Notes under the pieces: generated by a model | The model's input: only the letters and a program-made list of their open reading frames with translations | The model's database searches: none | Told to the model about the DNA's origin: nothing | NCBI GenBank assembly: GCA_027924585.1 | Contig: BSBM01000299.1 | Span: 29,550,501-29,614,500, forward strand | DNA length: 64,000 bases | Origin: Larix kaempferi | Taxonomy: Eukaryota; Streptophyta; Pinopsida; Pinales; Pinaceae | Reading direction: 5' to 3' | Shown here: positions 1 through 11,667 of the stretch, piece after piece | Numbering within the stretch: position 1 is the first letter of the stretch | Layout of the letters: each line of letters opens with the position of its first letter | Translations under genes and position numbers: made by a program

Positions 1-440
1 ACATCCTCATCGATGGTGTGGATAACATTCTCTTCTTCAACAGTAGGCAAAATGTCCAACGCCTCTCTGACTTCATCGCTTGTATAACCACATCCGGATA
101 GCAAATTGTGTGTTTCTTCGTGAGCTTCATCTTGAGATGGTAACTTATCACTTTGACTTGAAGTGGGAATTGAAACATCCCCTAATGAGCACCTACGTTT
201 TGCTTCTTGATTACTTCCATGGGGTGCTTGTTCAACAACTATTGTGGAAATTGAAGGTCCCTCTTGTCGTGGATTAATAGGATGAACCATGGTATCCTCT
301 ACAATTGGATTTGGATTAGTTTCCAAAGAAAGCCTCCGATTCATCATGTATATTCTTTTCTTTTCTTTCTCTTCTTCAATGACTTCTTGAGGTCTCTTCT
401 TCCTTGTGGATTTGTTTACTCGGTTACGTGCATTCCCCAT
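1..440 (-). CDS. N-terminal part of an unrecognised ORF, open at the window edge
   Basis: On the minus strand an ATG at 440 opens a frame that runs about 146 codons to base 1 without a stop, so the C-terminus lies outside the window. The first 35 residues are strongly basic and charged (KSTRKKRPQEVIEEEKEKKR), as in a nuclear protein. The rest is polar, rich in Ser, Glu and Asp, and ends in an acidic stretch. I see no catalytic motif. Charged starts of this sort occur in plant Helitron Rep-helicase proteins, but nothing here proves that. A splice-donor-like AG/GTAAGA on the minus strand near 553 could end an untranslated first exon. The length, 146 codons without a stop in AT-rich DNA, and coding-like composition make it likely to be a real or recently real gene. 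Confidence 0.5.
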   Translation of the reverse strand, partial: MGNARNRVNKSTRKKRPQEVIEEEKEKKRIYMMNRRLSLETNPNPIVEDTMVHPINPRQEGPSISTIVVEQAPHGSNQEAKRRCSLGDVSIPTSSQSDKLPSQDEAHEETHNLLSGCGYTSDEVREALDILPTVEEENVIHTIDED

Positions 441-869
441 CACCACAATGATCAATTCAATATAGTTTGTTTTTGTTGCTCCTCAATTACAAGCTCTTCA
501 ATAATAAGCAAATGGAAGTTCTTCCTTGTTGGTCTTGAAGCTTGATATCTTACCTTGTGTGCTCCTCAAATATAGGCAAAATGAATCTTTCAAAGGCCTT
601 ATCTTTGGTGTTCTTCAATTGGAGATTCTTCAAGCTTGCTAATTATTTTCTTCAAATATGGCCATATAACCCAACACCACAGTGAGCAACCATGAAAGAT
701 GTCCTCAATGCTGCACCTGCATAAAAAAAAATGATGGAGTTGGTGTAGAATGTGAAAATTTTCAGACGCGGGCTCGTGCTGTTTGAAAAATCGCGGGATT
801 GTTGCTTTCGTTCGGACAGAGTGAAGTTGCTCTCGGACAGCAACAGTCCATTATTTCTGGAGTTACAAA
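441..869. other. No gene seen; possible 5' flank of the minus-strand ORF
   Basis: This stretch separates the edge ORF from the CpG-rich repeat. On the minus strand it reads as leader-like sequence with short purine-rich phrases. Short ORFs on both strands show no recognisable domain. Confidence 0.4.
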
Positions 870-932
870 ACGCGTACGCGTTTTATAAATATAAAACGCG
901 TGCGCGATATGTAGTTAAAAAACGCGAACGCG
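870..932. repeat. 26-bp CpG-rich palindromic minisatellite, left cluster (3 copies)
   Basis: Cores of the form ACGCG-N-(A/G)CGCG begin at 870, 896 and 922, exactly 26 bp apart. The first is the palindrome ACGCGTACGCGT. The spacers are AT-rich and include TATGTAGTTA, also found in the right cluster at 4670-4784. The two clusters therefore share unit length and orientation. Confidence 0.85.
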
Positions 933-1039
933 ATATAGTCAAGCACAATAAATAGGTTAGGTGCACGGCTAGGGCAACGATCAAAATCAAAGAAAACTAA
1001 TAATTTATATGATTGCATACAAAACAAATGTTTTGTATG

Positions 1040-1362
1040 GTTTAATACCCCCTAGCTCTCTCCCAATAATCCCTAGATACCCCCTATCTCTTTCTAAATA
1101 TGTGTCCCTCATTCTCCCTACATGTTTCTTTCATGTTTCTTTCTCTCCCTTCAGCCATGTCTCTACCACCCCACTCTCCATCTCTCCACCTTCTCTTTAT
1201 CTTCGTCATTATCCCTCCCTATAGCACTCTCTCCCTTCTTCTCCCTTAATCACTAACCCTCTACGCCTTTATCCCTCCCCCCTGCCCTCTCTGTCTTACC
1301 TTGTTCCTAGAGCCCCTCCCCCATAAAGGCCTTTAGACCCTCTTCTAAATATTAATCCCTAA
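1040..1362 (+). repeat. Polypyrimidine low-complexity tract, left
   Basis: The plus strand is almost entirely C and T, built from CCCTCC, CTCTCT and CCCTCTCC words. It abuts the GAT array and ends in AAATATTAATCCC, echoing the CAAATATTAA phrases at 4550-4650 on the other side. The ORF through it has no coding character. Confidence 0.8.
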
Positions 1363-1377
1363 GTGCATAAGTGCACA

Positions 1378-2149
1378 AGATGATGAGGAGGAGGAGGGTG
1401 ATGACAATGAAGATGATCATGATGTAGATGAAGATGATAAAGATGATGAGGAGGAGGAGGGTGATGACAATGAAGATGATCATGATGCAGATGAAGATGA
1501 TAAAGATGATAATGTTGATGAAGATGATGGTGATGATGATGAAGATGTTGATGTTGATGATGATGGTGATGATGATGGTGATGAAGATGATGGTGACATG
1601 ATGGAGATGTTGATCTGATGAGGAAGATGATGATGATGATGGTGATGATGGTGATGATGATGAAGATCATGTTGATGAGGACGATGATGGAGATGAAGAT
1701 GATGATGATGAAGAAGATGATGATGATGGAGATGTTGTGTTGATGGGGAACCTAGAGATGACAATGATGATGAAGATGGTGATGGTGATGGTGATGGTGA
1801 TGGTGATGACGATGAAGATTTTGATGATGATGCTGATGGCGATGATGATGAAGATGTTGACGATGATGGTGATGGTGATGTTGAGATGATGATCATGATG
1901 ATGTTCAGAAGATCATGATGGTGATGATGGTGATGATGATGGAGAAAATGACAATGATGGATATGTTGATGAGGAACCTGCAGATGCCAATGATGATGAT
2001 GATGGAGATGTTGATGAGGAACCTACAGATGCCAATGATGATGGTGATGACGATGAAGATGTTGATGATGATGGTGCTGGTAATGATGATGATGATGATG
2101 ATGACGAAGATGATGGTGACATGATGGAGATGTTGATCTGATGAGGAAG

Positions 2150-2180
<31 letters not shown>

Positions 2181-2575
2181 AGATGTTGATGACGATGATG
2201 ATGGTGATGAAGATGATGATGATGAAGAAGATGATGATGATGGAGATGTGTTGATGGGGAACCTAGAGATGACAATGATGATGAAGATGGTGACGGTGAT
2301 GACGATGAAGATTTTGATGATGATGCTGATGGCGATGATGATGAAGATGTTGACGATGATGGTGATGGTGATGTTTAGATGATGATCATGATGATGTTCA
2401 GAAGATCATGATGGTGATGATGGTGATGATGATGGAGAAAATGACGATGATGGATATGTTGATGAGGAACCTGCAGATGCCAATGATGACGATGATGGAG
2501 ATGTTGATGAGGAACCTACAGATGCCAATGATGATGGTGATGACGATGAAGATGTTGATGATGATGGTGTTGGTA

Positions 2576-2607
<32 letters not shown>

Positions 2608-2947
2608 GATGAAGATGATGGTGACATGATGGAGATGTTGATCTGATGAGGAAGATGATGATGATGATGGTGGTGATGATGATGAAGATGTTGATGACGA
2701 TGATGATGGTGATGAAGATGATGATGATGAAGAAGATGACGATGATGATGGTGATGAAGATGATGATGATGAAGAAGATGACGATGATGGAGATGTGTTG
2801 ATGGGGAACCTAGAGATGACAATGATGATGAAGATGGTGATGGTGATGACGATGAAGATTTTGATGATGATGCTGATGCTGATGATGATGCTGATGATGA
2901 TGATGATGATGATGAAGATGTTGACGATGATGGTGATGTTCAGATGG

Positions 2948-2985
<38 letters not shown>

Positions 2986-3471
2986 ATGTTGATGAGGAAG
3001 GGGGAGATGACAATGATGATGAAGATGTTTATGGTCATGAAGATGATGATGATGGTGATGGTGATGATGATGGAGATGATGGAGATGATGGAGATGGCGA
3101 TGAAGATGATGATGATGATGATGATGGTGAAGATGATGAAGAAGATGATGATGATGGAGATGTTGACCTGATGACGATGAAGATGATGATTATGGTGATG
3201 ATGATGAAGATGTTGATGCTGATGATGATGGTGATGAAGATGATGATGATGGAGAAGATGATAATGATGGAGATGTTGATGAGGAACCTACAAATGCCAA
3301 TGATGATGATGATGATGATGGTGATGACAATGAAGATGTTGATGATGATGGTGATGGTAATGATGATGAAGATGATGATGATGATGGTGATGGTGATGGT
3401 GATGTTTAGATGATGATGTTCAGAAGATGATGGTGACATGATGGATATGTTGATCTGATTCAAGGAAGATA

Positions 3472-3502
<31 letters not shown>

Positions 3503-3772
3503 AGATGTTGATGATGATGATGATGGTGATGAAGATGATGATGATGAAGAAGATGATGATGATGGAGATGTTGATGTTGATGGGGAACCTAGAGATGACA
3601 ATGATGATGAATATGGTGATGGTGATGGTGATGGTGATGACGATGAAGATTTTGATGATGATGGTGATGGTGATGATGATGAAGATGTTGATGATGATGG
3701 TGATGGTGATGTTTAGATGATGATCATGATGATGATAATGATGATGGAGATTTTGATTTGATGAGGAATATG

Positions 3773-3803
<31 letters not shown>

Positions 3804-3880
3804 AGATGTTGATGATGACGATGATGGTCATGAAGATGATGATGATGAAGAATATGATGCTGATGGAGAATATGATGCTC
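1378..3880 (+). repeat. 2.5-kb GAT/GGT/GAA trinucleotide array with 493-bp higher-order repeats
   Basis: The array is built almost wholly from GAT, GAA, GGT and GAC triplets. A 493-bp higher-order unit is visible: the phrase beginning GATCATGATGGTGATGATGG occurs at 1911 and again at 2404, followed by nearly identical sequence. More degenerate copies run to about 3720. Several units close with GATGTTTAGATGATGATC (near 2374, 3405 and 3712). In the Asp frame the array reads as an acidic peptide with VDEEPADAND and DVDGEPRDDN phrases, but each unit ends in a stop and no ATG opens that frame. Poly-His, poly-Ser and poly-Met ORFs in the other frames are artefacts of the triplet repeat. Confidence 0.9.
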
Positions 3881-3916
3881 ACAACTCCCTCTACTCTCTC
3901 TCTCCCCAACCATCAA

Positions 3917-3955
<39 letters not shown>

Positions 3956-4522
3956 GTCTCTCTCTCTCTCTCAAACACACACACATACACACACATTATG
4001 TCACTTTCCATTCTCAAACCCATACCCCCTCCATCCATATCTATCTCCAACTTTCTCCCTCCATCCCTCACCCTACCTTCTCTCCCTCCCTCTCTCATCG
4101 CCTGTCTCTCACCTTCTATCCCTCCCTCATCTTTCCCTCAACCTATCCCAATCTCTCCATCACTCCCTCTCTCTCCATCGCCACCACTCTCTGCATGTCT
4201 CCCACCAACACTTTCTGTCCCTCCCTTCCTATCTCTTATTTCGTTCTATCCCCATCTATCTCTCACTCCCTCCAAATCCATTCCTCCCCATTGTCCCTCT
4301 CCCTCCCTCGCTCTATGTCTCTCCCCCCCTTGTATTCTTTATTTCTCTCTCACATCCCCCTTGTCACTCAAGTCTCACTTTCAACTTCTAACCCTATACC
4401 TCTTCAGAACCTATTCTACTCCTAATAGTGCTCTCAAGCTCCACTTCCCTTCACCCCCTGTAGCCCATCATGTTCTCATTCCCTTCATCTCTCCCCACTC
4501 AAGCTTCCAACATCCTTCTAAG
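3881..4522 (+). repeat. CT microsatellite and polypyrimidine tract, right
   Basis: A (CT)n run with scattered GT interruptions (about 3918-3974) is followed by a CA-rich stretch and then some 500 bases of C and T on the plus strand. It mirrors the tract at 1040-1362 on the left of the GAT array, in the same orientation. Confidence 0.85.
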
Positions 4523-4652
4523 CCCTTGACCCTTTCCCACCCCTATTAAATATTAACCATAGATTCCCTTGACCCTTCCCCACCCCTTCTCAAATATTAA
4601 ACAAAATTTCCCTTGACTTCTACACCCCCTCTTTCTCAAGTATTAAACATAT
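4523..4652 (+). repeat. 43-44-bp tandem repeat, three copies
   Basis: Units starting CCCTTGAC begin at 4523, 4566 and 4610. Each continues through a C-rich stretch into (C)AAATATTAA. It forms the edge between the pyrimidine tract and the 26-bp repeat. Confidence 0.75.
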
Positions 4653-4669
4653 ATTTTATGATTTGAATA

Positions 4670-4784
4670 ACGCGAGCGCGTTTTGTAACTATATAACGCG
4701 TACGTGTTATGTAGTTATATAACGCGTACGCGTTAATTATTGATATAACGCGCACGCGTTATTTAGTTATATAACGCGTACGCG
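4670..4784. repeat. 26-bp CpG-rich palindromic minisatellite, right cluster (5 copies)
   Basis: Cores begin at 4670, 4696, 4722, 4748 and 4774, all exactly 26 bp apart. Most are ACGCGTACGCGTT or one base off. Spacers such as TTATGTAGTTATATA match the left cluster in sequence and direction. Confidence 0.88.
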
Positions 4785-5720
4785 TTATTTAAATCTAAAA
4801 GCGCGGCAATATTTTTGAATTTAAACAGGCCGAGTCACATGCTCACATGTCAACAATAATCCTATGTGTATGCTTTGGAGTTTGCTTCGGTAATTCCAAA
4901 CCTGTGCTATGTTAATGAAAAACCAAAGCTAATTGGGTATTTCTTCCAGTTTCTGGAGAAGCCTGTGCTTAGCCACTCGTTACAATATGCTACACAGAGT
5001 TATTTTTGACGAAATCTTAGACACAAATAGCATTTTTTCTGCAGATTCCAAATATGTAACTTTTATTTTGAAATATTAATTTTTCCTATTTTCTTTCAAT
5101 TTCTTTTCTGTCCTACCTCCTTAACTCGTGAAACACATTGTTAGTGTTTCTTCCATAACTTTTTCAATTCTCAATCATTTCAAAAAAAAATTGTATGGTG
5201 CACAAGAGGACACTAACCTCCACGTTCTATGAAAAACCCATTTCAATATTTTTGCATTAAGACCTTCAAAGGCTCTACCCACAAAAGATGTACTATTTTT
5301 GAGGTTTGATCACTTAGACAATTATAAAAAAATTATAAAATTACTAATTTAATTTTCGAAAAATAATGGCGCACAAGTGCTATGTGTTCTCTACATGCAT
5401 GCCGATTTTTGTAGCTTGATTCCATCATTTAGGCCCTCAAAGGCTCTACCCACAAAAACATATACCTTATCATTTGCCTGAAAAATAAAAAGTGTCTGTT
5501 AGGAAAACTGAAACTTGACATAGCTATGCAAATTTTCAATACATAAAAGTTATATATTCAGAAACGTGATTCAATTTCCTACATTTCATCTTTTTTACTC
5601 AATGCAAGATATTTTCCGTAAGTAAATCAAAAAATCCAAGTAAGTTGAGGGATGCCTGCTTTTTCAGTTTTCTATTGCATCTAACGTGCCAAAAGTGACC
5701 CTCATTAGCTTGCACTGACC
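4785..5720. other. Intergenic, no gene seen
   Basis: AT-rich sequence without a convincing ORF. A short phrase, CTCAAAGGCTCTACCCACAA or a close variant, occurs twice (near 5265 and 5433), suggesting an old local duplication. Confidence 0.5.
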
Positions 5721-8700
5721 CACCACTCACATAGATAATTCACAAAAGGAATAGGTAACGCAGTGACGTACTAGATTAGGGATTCTCTTAAGGACTGGTA
5801 GAGTGAGCGAAGGCTGCAGGTAAGTTGGCAATTTATTAGAGGTGCTTTATTGAAAAATTTGTAGTGTTGCAACTATGACTTTGGAGTCATTTGCACCTAC
5901 CATTGTCTTGACTCTAGGTTTGGAACAACAAATACATGCCATACACCAAAAGCATCCTGCAAATCATATTAACCAAGAATCAAGAGATCTTATGTTTCTA
6001 ATGTTAGTGTTCAACCATCTCCATAATTAGTGTCCCCTTTTGGGCATCACAATTCCATTATCTACTTAGTGAAAACCCTCACAAACGGAGCATGTGTTAA
6101 AAACAACTCTAGACACTCACTTTTTTTTCCACAACACATGGAAGCACATGTTGATGACACACATGATGCAAGCAAAAGAAAGACCTATTATATTGTCATC
6201 ATTATTGTAGACTTCTTTCACACCAACATATCCCATTATTCCCAATGTCTATCAGTTTGTTCCAATGCATTAACTTGTTCAACCACCTATGTCTTTTGGA
6301 CCACTCACAAACAAACACTCTCTATTTTTTTTAGGCCCAACTCATCACAATTCAATGCAATATCCTATAATTTGAAGACTATAAATTGCATTATAATGGT
6401 TGCTTAATATTGACACAATGAATGAACACATACACCACCAAATTTTTTATGATGAGGCTCCTAAACGAAAAGTCTAGGTAGTAATGCATGCAAATCCCTA
6501 GGGGTATTGGAATACTCGTCATTCAACCCCATTGACCAATGAAGCTATATAAGCTTCATAAAAATATATATAGAAAACTATTAAAAATCCCATCATAAAA
6601 TTTTAGATGATGAAGAATTTGCAAAGATATATGTTGCAATGAACAAAATGAGCAATGATTAGATTTCCATTTCCTTGGAAAATATTGCTTCACCTAACAA
6701 TTTTGTTCTTTTGTGAGCTATTGCAAAAGAGTGTGCATTAACATACTATGTTAAATGCTTAAACCAACACACCCAAAATCACGTGAAGCTATGGAACTAG
6801 TGTAATATTTTTGCATGGTCACATAGTAATGGAAATTGATATATCTTTGTTGAACATGATTATGTATGTGCTAAATTCATAAACAAAATGGAACCCTTGA
6901 GATGTACATTGTGCTAAGGGGGATTACAAGAGTAAACGATTAATTATCATCCCTAATATTACACATTTGCATGACACATTGTGATCTTAAGTTAAATGTC
7001 CATGACCACTCACCTACAAATTATGGCATGTAATAGGGAGAAGGAAATTCCAACACAAATGTTCCAAGAGAAGATTGGGTAGAAAGACATTCAATAACCT
7101 CTATGACGATATTGACATGAATTCAACAAAAATACATTAGATTTAGATATTAGTTGGAAACTTTATATTGTTGACTATTGGCAAAATGATGTCATACAAC
7201 AAGAAAAGTTTTTTTTTAAATGATGATGTGTTCACTTGACTTTAGTAGTCAAATTAATACACAAAGAGGGTCCCTTATCTCACATACAAGGGGGTCTCAT
7301 ACACCAATTTGGTGTTTTCCTAGGCTATGACCTTAAAATTATATTATTATTATTATTAAGACACATATTAAAGAAAAGGGTTTTCTTGAACATTTCAACA
7401 TCATAAACGTCAAATTCCAACACAATGACACATCTATAAATCACATTTGAATGGTTACTTTATATTCAATGTAAGTAACAAATACATACACTATTGTGGA
7501 GGATCTTCTCGAAGTAAATTGTGTATAAATTTTGTAACTTTTCCAATGTTTCGAGTGGACAATCCACCTATAATCAAAGGATTAGTCATAAGCATAGAAT
7601 AATGGAGAGGAGTAAACATTGAATGAGCTTAAACTTGTGTTAAATGGAAGTATCCATTATACATAGGAATAAATGGCCAATTGAATATTGAAATTTAAAT
7701 AAAATAAGAAATGTTTCGTAAAATACTAATTGGATATGAATTGATAACAATGTTAAAATCGGATGTGAATGCGTTGTGAATGATGCAAAATGTGACAGTC
7801 AAAGTGGAAGGCCTAAAAAATCTAAATGTAGAATGTGAAGGTGTGGATCATGAGCATATGATATATGAAACCACATAATTAAGAAGCTCCACACTCCACA
7901 CTATATGTGGACATGTAGGACGGTACGTATTCGACTTGGGAATGTGTTAGGGAAACAAGACTCTTATTAGGCCACATTCAACATGTAGAACGTGTAAATG
8001 CATAAATGTAGAAAAGGAAAGAAAAACATAGAAACTAAATTCCATAGGATGCGTGATGCATGGGTGCAGATTATGGGTATGTGATATATGACATATCGGA
8101 ATAAATATTATCTACACTTTTCACTAGATGTGAATATGCAAGAATGCAAGGATTCAACTCAGGAATGTGGGAAAAGGAAACAAGAATCTTTGAACTTCTC
8201 ATTCTATATACGGAATGCATAAATGTGCAATTGAAGAAAAGGAAAGAAAAAAAATAGAAACAAGACTCCACATTCCATAGTGGATGCTAGATGTGTGGAT
8301 GTGGGAAAAATTATATACAATATTTTGAAGGGAAACTCCATATTCAAAATAGTTGGTGAAAAGGGGAAGCAAAGGAAAATAATTAACAAGGTTCTTGAGA
8401 TCACTTTTGTCCCTTATCTACCCAACTATTTTGTAAATTTTATCTCTTTGGAATATATATATATATATATATATATATTATTTTGTAAATTTTATCTCTT
8501 TGGAATATATATATATAAACCAAAGAATAATAATAATTCATTAATTGTTTTATAATATTAAAGAGACCATTTAATTTTTAGGTATAACGACTACCTCCAT
8601 TTAACACATATTTAAACTCTTGTCCCCCCCCAAAAAAATTACATATACTTGATATTCTTGAGAATCAAAGTATACAAAAACATTACATAAAGGTTTGTAT

Positions 8701-9378
8701 CTAGCTGCAAATCAAACTAAACCAGCCTTCCAACTTCATCTACATATTATCTGGCTTTACAAAAATTGTTCACCAATTTAAAATCCTTAAATGGTTGATC
8801 TTCCCCATTATTCTAAGCTTATGAATAATTCCCCGATGATGTTGTAGTGTTTAGTGCCTACTTGAAATGGTGGGAAAGTTTCAAAACTATGCACATTTTA
8901 TTTCTAGAAAAATCTTCTACAATTATGAGAAATTGTGAAATCTACATTCCTAGAGAGCATTTACACTGTTGAATTATAGACAATTGGTCTCCCATAAACA
9001 AATATCTAGGTTGTGATAAACATAAATACTCAGGGGTATGGGAATATTTAGTCTCCACCCCCAATTACAAAGAATCAAACACCCATGAACTATTAAGAAA
9101 CCTATTTATAACATTTTAGAATTATGACAAATTGGAAAAAAGTAAAAACACAGTTTAGTGAACAAAATGGGTTATGATCAAATTTACAATTCCTTGGATA
9201 ATATTGTTTCACTTAGTTATTCCTTTTTTGAGTGTTATGGTGATTCATGAAAAAGTGCATATAAATAATTATTTTTGAGAACTTTCAATGGTGCACCCAA
9301 AATCATGTGAAGTTATGATACCAATTTAACAATTGGTGCATGTTCTTAGAGTAAAATTGATATACCTTTGAATATATC
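5721..9378 (+). repeat. Copy A of a 3.7-kb dispersed non-coding repeat
   Basis: This block aligns along its length with 41889-42231 plus 48681-52027 (copy B), in the same orientation about 36 kb away, with scattered substitutions and small indels. Its right end is cut at 9378 by a copia LTR. There is no conserved long ORF; the 125-codon frame at 6030-6407 is broken in copy B. Diverged internal duplication is visible. The passage around 6490-6850 resembles 9010-9375 in order of phrases, for example CACCCAAAATCA then GTGAAG then TTGATATA. A degenerate repeat of about 220 bp spans 7840-8330. An (AT)n run sits at about 8453-8515 and is shorter in copy B. The family is unknown to me; no clear terminal repeats are seen. 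Confidence 0.8.
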
Positions 9379-10177
9379 TGTGAAAATCCTCATAGCAGAT
9401 CTAAGAATTGATGTATGCCTCACAAGAAAGATTAAGCAGGAAGATAGAAGAAGAATGGACAATGCAGTGTAAAAGGGCAACAGAATTATGATACAGTAGA
9501 ACTAAGATAGAAGCAGAATAACATCACACACTAATTCCTTAATCACAATATGGACAAATAAATAATACAATGGTGAGGATTCGAATGCCAAGGCGGCAAT
9601 TCGAATTAGCCTTGATGGAGTGTCATCAAAGCACAACTAGAAGTCCTGATCATCATCAGTGGAATCATCAATGCACAAATAACTGTCAACCAAATGTCAA
9701 ACTGAGTCTAACTGAGTGTGGTAGGTGCAACTAGAACATGGAGGCACTAACTGAATGAAGGAGGCTCAGTGGAAAGCGCATGAGGATCTAACTGGAGTCA
9801 GAATAGGTAGTCTAGTCTCACTGGAGGTCCATCGAAGTGATACAGTCAGTTGAGAGTCAGTCTATCCTTAAATCAAGGAAGGATCTAAAGATAACTCAAC
9901 TAACTGAAGTGCAATTGAGTAGTAGGTGAGAGAGGGCGACTGGGATGCATGCAATTGCATGCAGTGTGCACTAAGCACTAGGAGGGATAAAACTGATCAA
10001 TAAGAAGCTCCTGGGGCTAGCTAACTGAGGGCTACGTGCTAGAATTGATGACTAGGATGCATGCAATTACATGCATGCATGCAAAATCATGACTGCATGC
10101 AAAATGAATGCATGACTGAAAATGCAAAAATGGAGAATGTTGTTAGGACTAGGATAGAGTATAGGAAAATCCCAACA
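9379..10177 (-). repeat. 3' LTR of the deleted copia element
   Basis: On the plus strand it begins TGTGAAAATCCTC and ends TCCCAACA, so in element orientation it runs TGTTGGGA to TTTTCACA with TG and CA ends. The first ~450 plus-strand bases match 11668-12133 with small indels. Length is 799 bp. Confidence 0.85.
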
Positions 10178-10492
10178 CCCCCTCTTAATCCATCCTGGGC
10201 CCTGGTAACTAAGACCAAAGGTCACCTAATACAATGAATAATAATAATAGTCAATAAACCAAGAAAATGGGGAGAACCTCATGGAAAAAATACCCCCCCT
10301 CAAAATAGACTGTAGGGCACACCAAAAATAAATGCTCCAAACTCAAGCAGGTGTGATGCTTGGTCATATGTCTGGAGGTATCATCTTCTTGGGAAGAAGT
10401 GGTTCATGCTCAAAAGGCATGTGCTTTTACTTGCTCTTCAGATCGAATGTGATGAGAGAAAATCCAAAAGTATGAGGATGATCCTGGAACCT

Positions 10493-11509
10493 CTAATTTG
10501 AATCAGTTGAGGTAGGATCAAATCCATGAATGTGTAGATAGCCTTTTACTTTCTCCTTCGAACCATCATAGGTGAGATTATGCCCAAAAGAACCATCACA
10601 TGATAGTGAATGCTTTGAATCCAAATCAGATCCAAGACTTGAAGAATGGTTTCTTGAGATATCCTTTGAACCATTAGAGGTGAGATCAAAACCACGATAT
10701 GCATGAGAAATTATCCCAAGTAGTGATTGCTTGGATTTTAAATCAACTCCAAGATTTAATGAATGGTTTCTTGAGATCTCCTTTGAACCGGTAGAGGTGA
10801 GATCAAAACCATAAAATGCATGAGAAATTTTCCCAAGTGAATGGCAATGCCCTACATCTTCAATAAACTTCTGAGAGCATGTACAAATGATCATATAGTA
10901 GTACATAAGAGGTGAGTGATCAAGGAGAGCGAATGCATTACCTCTAATTGCTGATTTGACCTCCGAAACATTCAATAGATCATGATACAAACCAATAGAC
11001 TCTTGTGCAAGAGAGGATTTTAGAACCTCCACAGTTTCTAGAGTGTGAGCTGGCACAAAATTCGAAATAGAAGAAATTTGGAGCATGAGTGTAGAATCTG
11101 CAAGTTCTTCTTCTTTGTGGACAACTTCAATATGAGATATGTTTGATACTGATTCATGATCAGAGAGACCATCAAGGAGGGAGAATGCAACAGTGGGCTT
11201 GATCTCGAAATGGTTTGGACCAATCCCTTCATTTTGTTTGCCAAATATTTCATCCAGATGGGCCCATAGCTCTTTTGGAGATTCAGCAGAATTAAGGAAA
11301 TCAATTTCCATACAACGAGACATAGCAAGCAACATTGCTCCAGAGGCTCTGTCACCTTCATTTAACCAATCATTCTCCTCTTTAGAGGGTTCGAACTCTC
11401 TTTCAAAAGAATAATCAAAGAGACCATGGCTCTTTAAATATGCTATCATTTTTTGTTTCCATTCATCATAGTTGAATGGAGAAAGAGGAGGAATTCCTTC
11501 CAGATTCAT
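10493..11509 (-). CDS. Copia-type gag-like protein with C-terminal peptide repeats
   Basis: This 338-codon ORF is intact. Residues 1-100 look like the UBN2/DUF4219 gag region of Ty1/copia: PFNYDEWKQKMIAYLKSHGL near residue 12, then ELWAHLDEIFGKQNEG near residue 80. A normal gag would continue to a CCHC zinc knuckle, and none is present. Instead residues ~230-338 carry about four degenerate copies of a peptide of the form GFDLTS-x-GSK-(E/D)-ISRNHS. The ATG sits about 150 bases inside the primer site, as expected for gag. I infer a structural protein of a non-autonomous element. The repeated tail may be internally amplified or captured. Its openness despite loss of pol suggests recent loss or some constraint. 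Confidence 0.72.
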   Translation of the reverse strand: MNLEGIPPLSPFNYDEWKQKMIAYLKSHGLFDYSFEREFEPSKEENDWLNEGDRASGAMLLAMSRCMEIDFLNSAESPKELWAHLDEIFGKQNEGIGPNHFEIKPTVAFSLLDGLSDHESVSNISHIEVVHKEEELADSTLMLQISSISNFVPAHTLETVEVLKSSLAQESIGLYHDLLNVSEVKSAIRGNAFALLDHSPLMYYYMIICTCSQKFIEDVGHCHSLGKISHAFYGFDLTSTGSKEISRNHSLNLGVDLKSKQSLLGIISHAYRGFDLTSNGSKDISRNHSSSLGSDLDSKHSLSCDGSFGHNLTYDGSKEKVKGYLHIHGFDPTSTDSN

Positions 11510-11655
11510 GGAAGTTGTTTTAGAAGACCTACAAAAACAATAGAAAATATCTGCAACTGCTACTGCTGCAAAAGTGTAGAAAATACTGCACTCGAAATCT
11601 TGATAATAACCTGCAAAAAAATCTCAGGAATGAAGATAAACAATACTCTCAACAT

Positions 11656-11667
11656 GCTCTGATACCA
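11656..11667 (-). other. Primer binding site of the copia element
   Basis: The minus strand reads TGGTATCAGAGC directly after the CA-type end of the right LTR. This is the standard plant site complementary to the 3' end of initiator tRNA-Met, and it fixes the element's direction. Confidence 0.88.

Noticed and set aside
1359-3916. Minus-strand His- and Ser-rich ORFs and plus-strand Met-rich ORFs of up to 188 codons
   Set aside because: They are the three frames of a GAT-type triplet repeat. They lack any non-repeat content.
3758-4549. A 263-codon plus-strand ORF rich in Ser, Leu and Pro
   Set aside because: It runs from the GAT array into a C/T tract. Pyrimidine-only codons cannot be stops, so openness means nothing.
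6030-6407. A 125-codon ORF in copy A
   Set aside because: The matching part of copy B has indels and stops, so the frame is not conserved.
11380-11400. GGTTCGAACTC as a possible tRNA gene B box
   Set aside because: It lies within the gag-like ORF, with no A box or cloverleaf around it. The TGGTATCAGAGC sites are primer sites, not tRNA genes.
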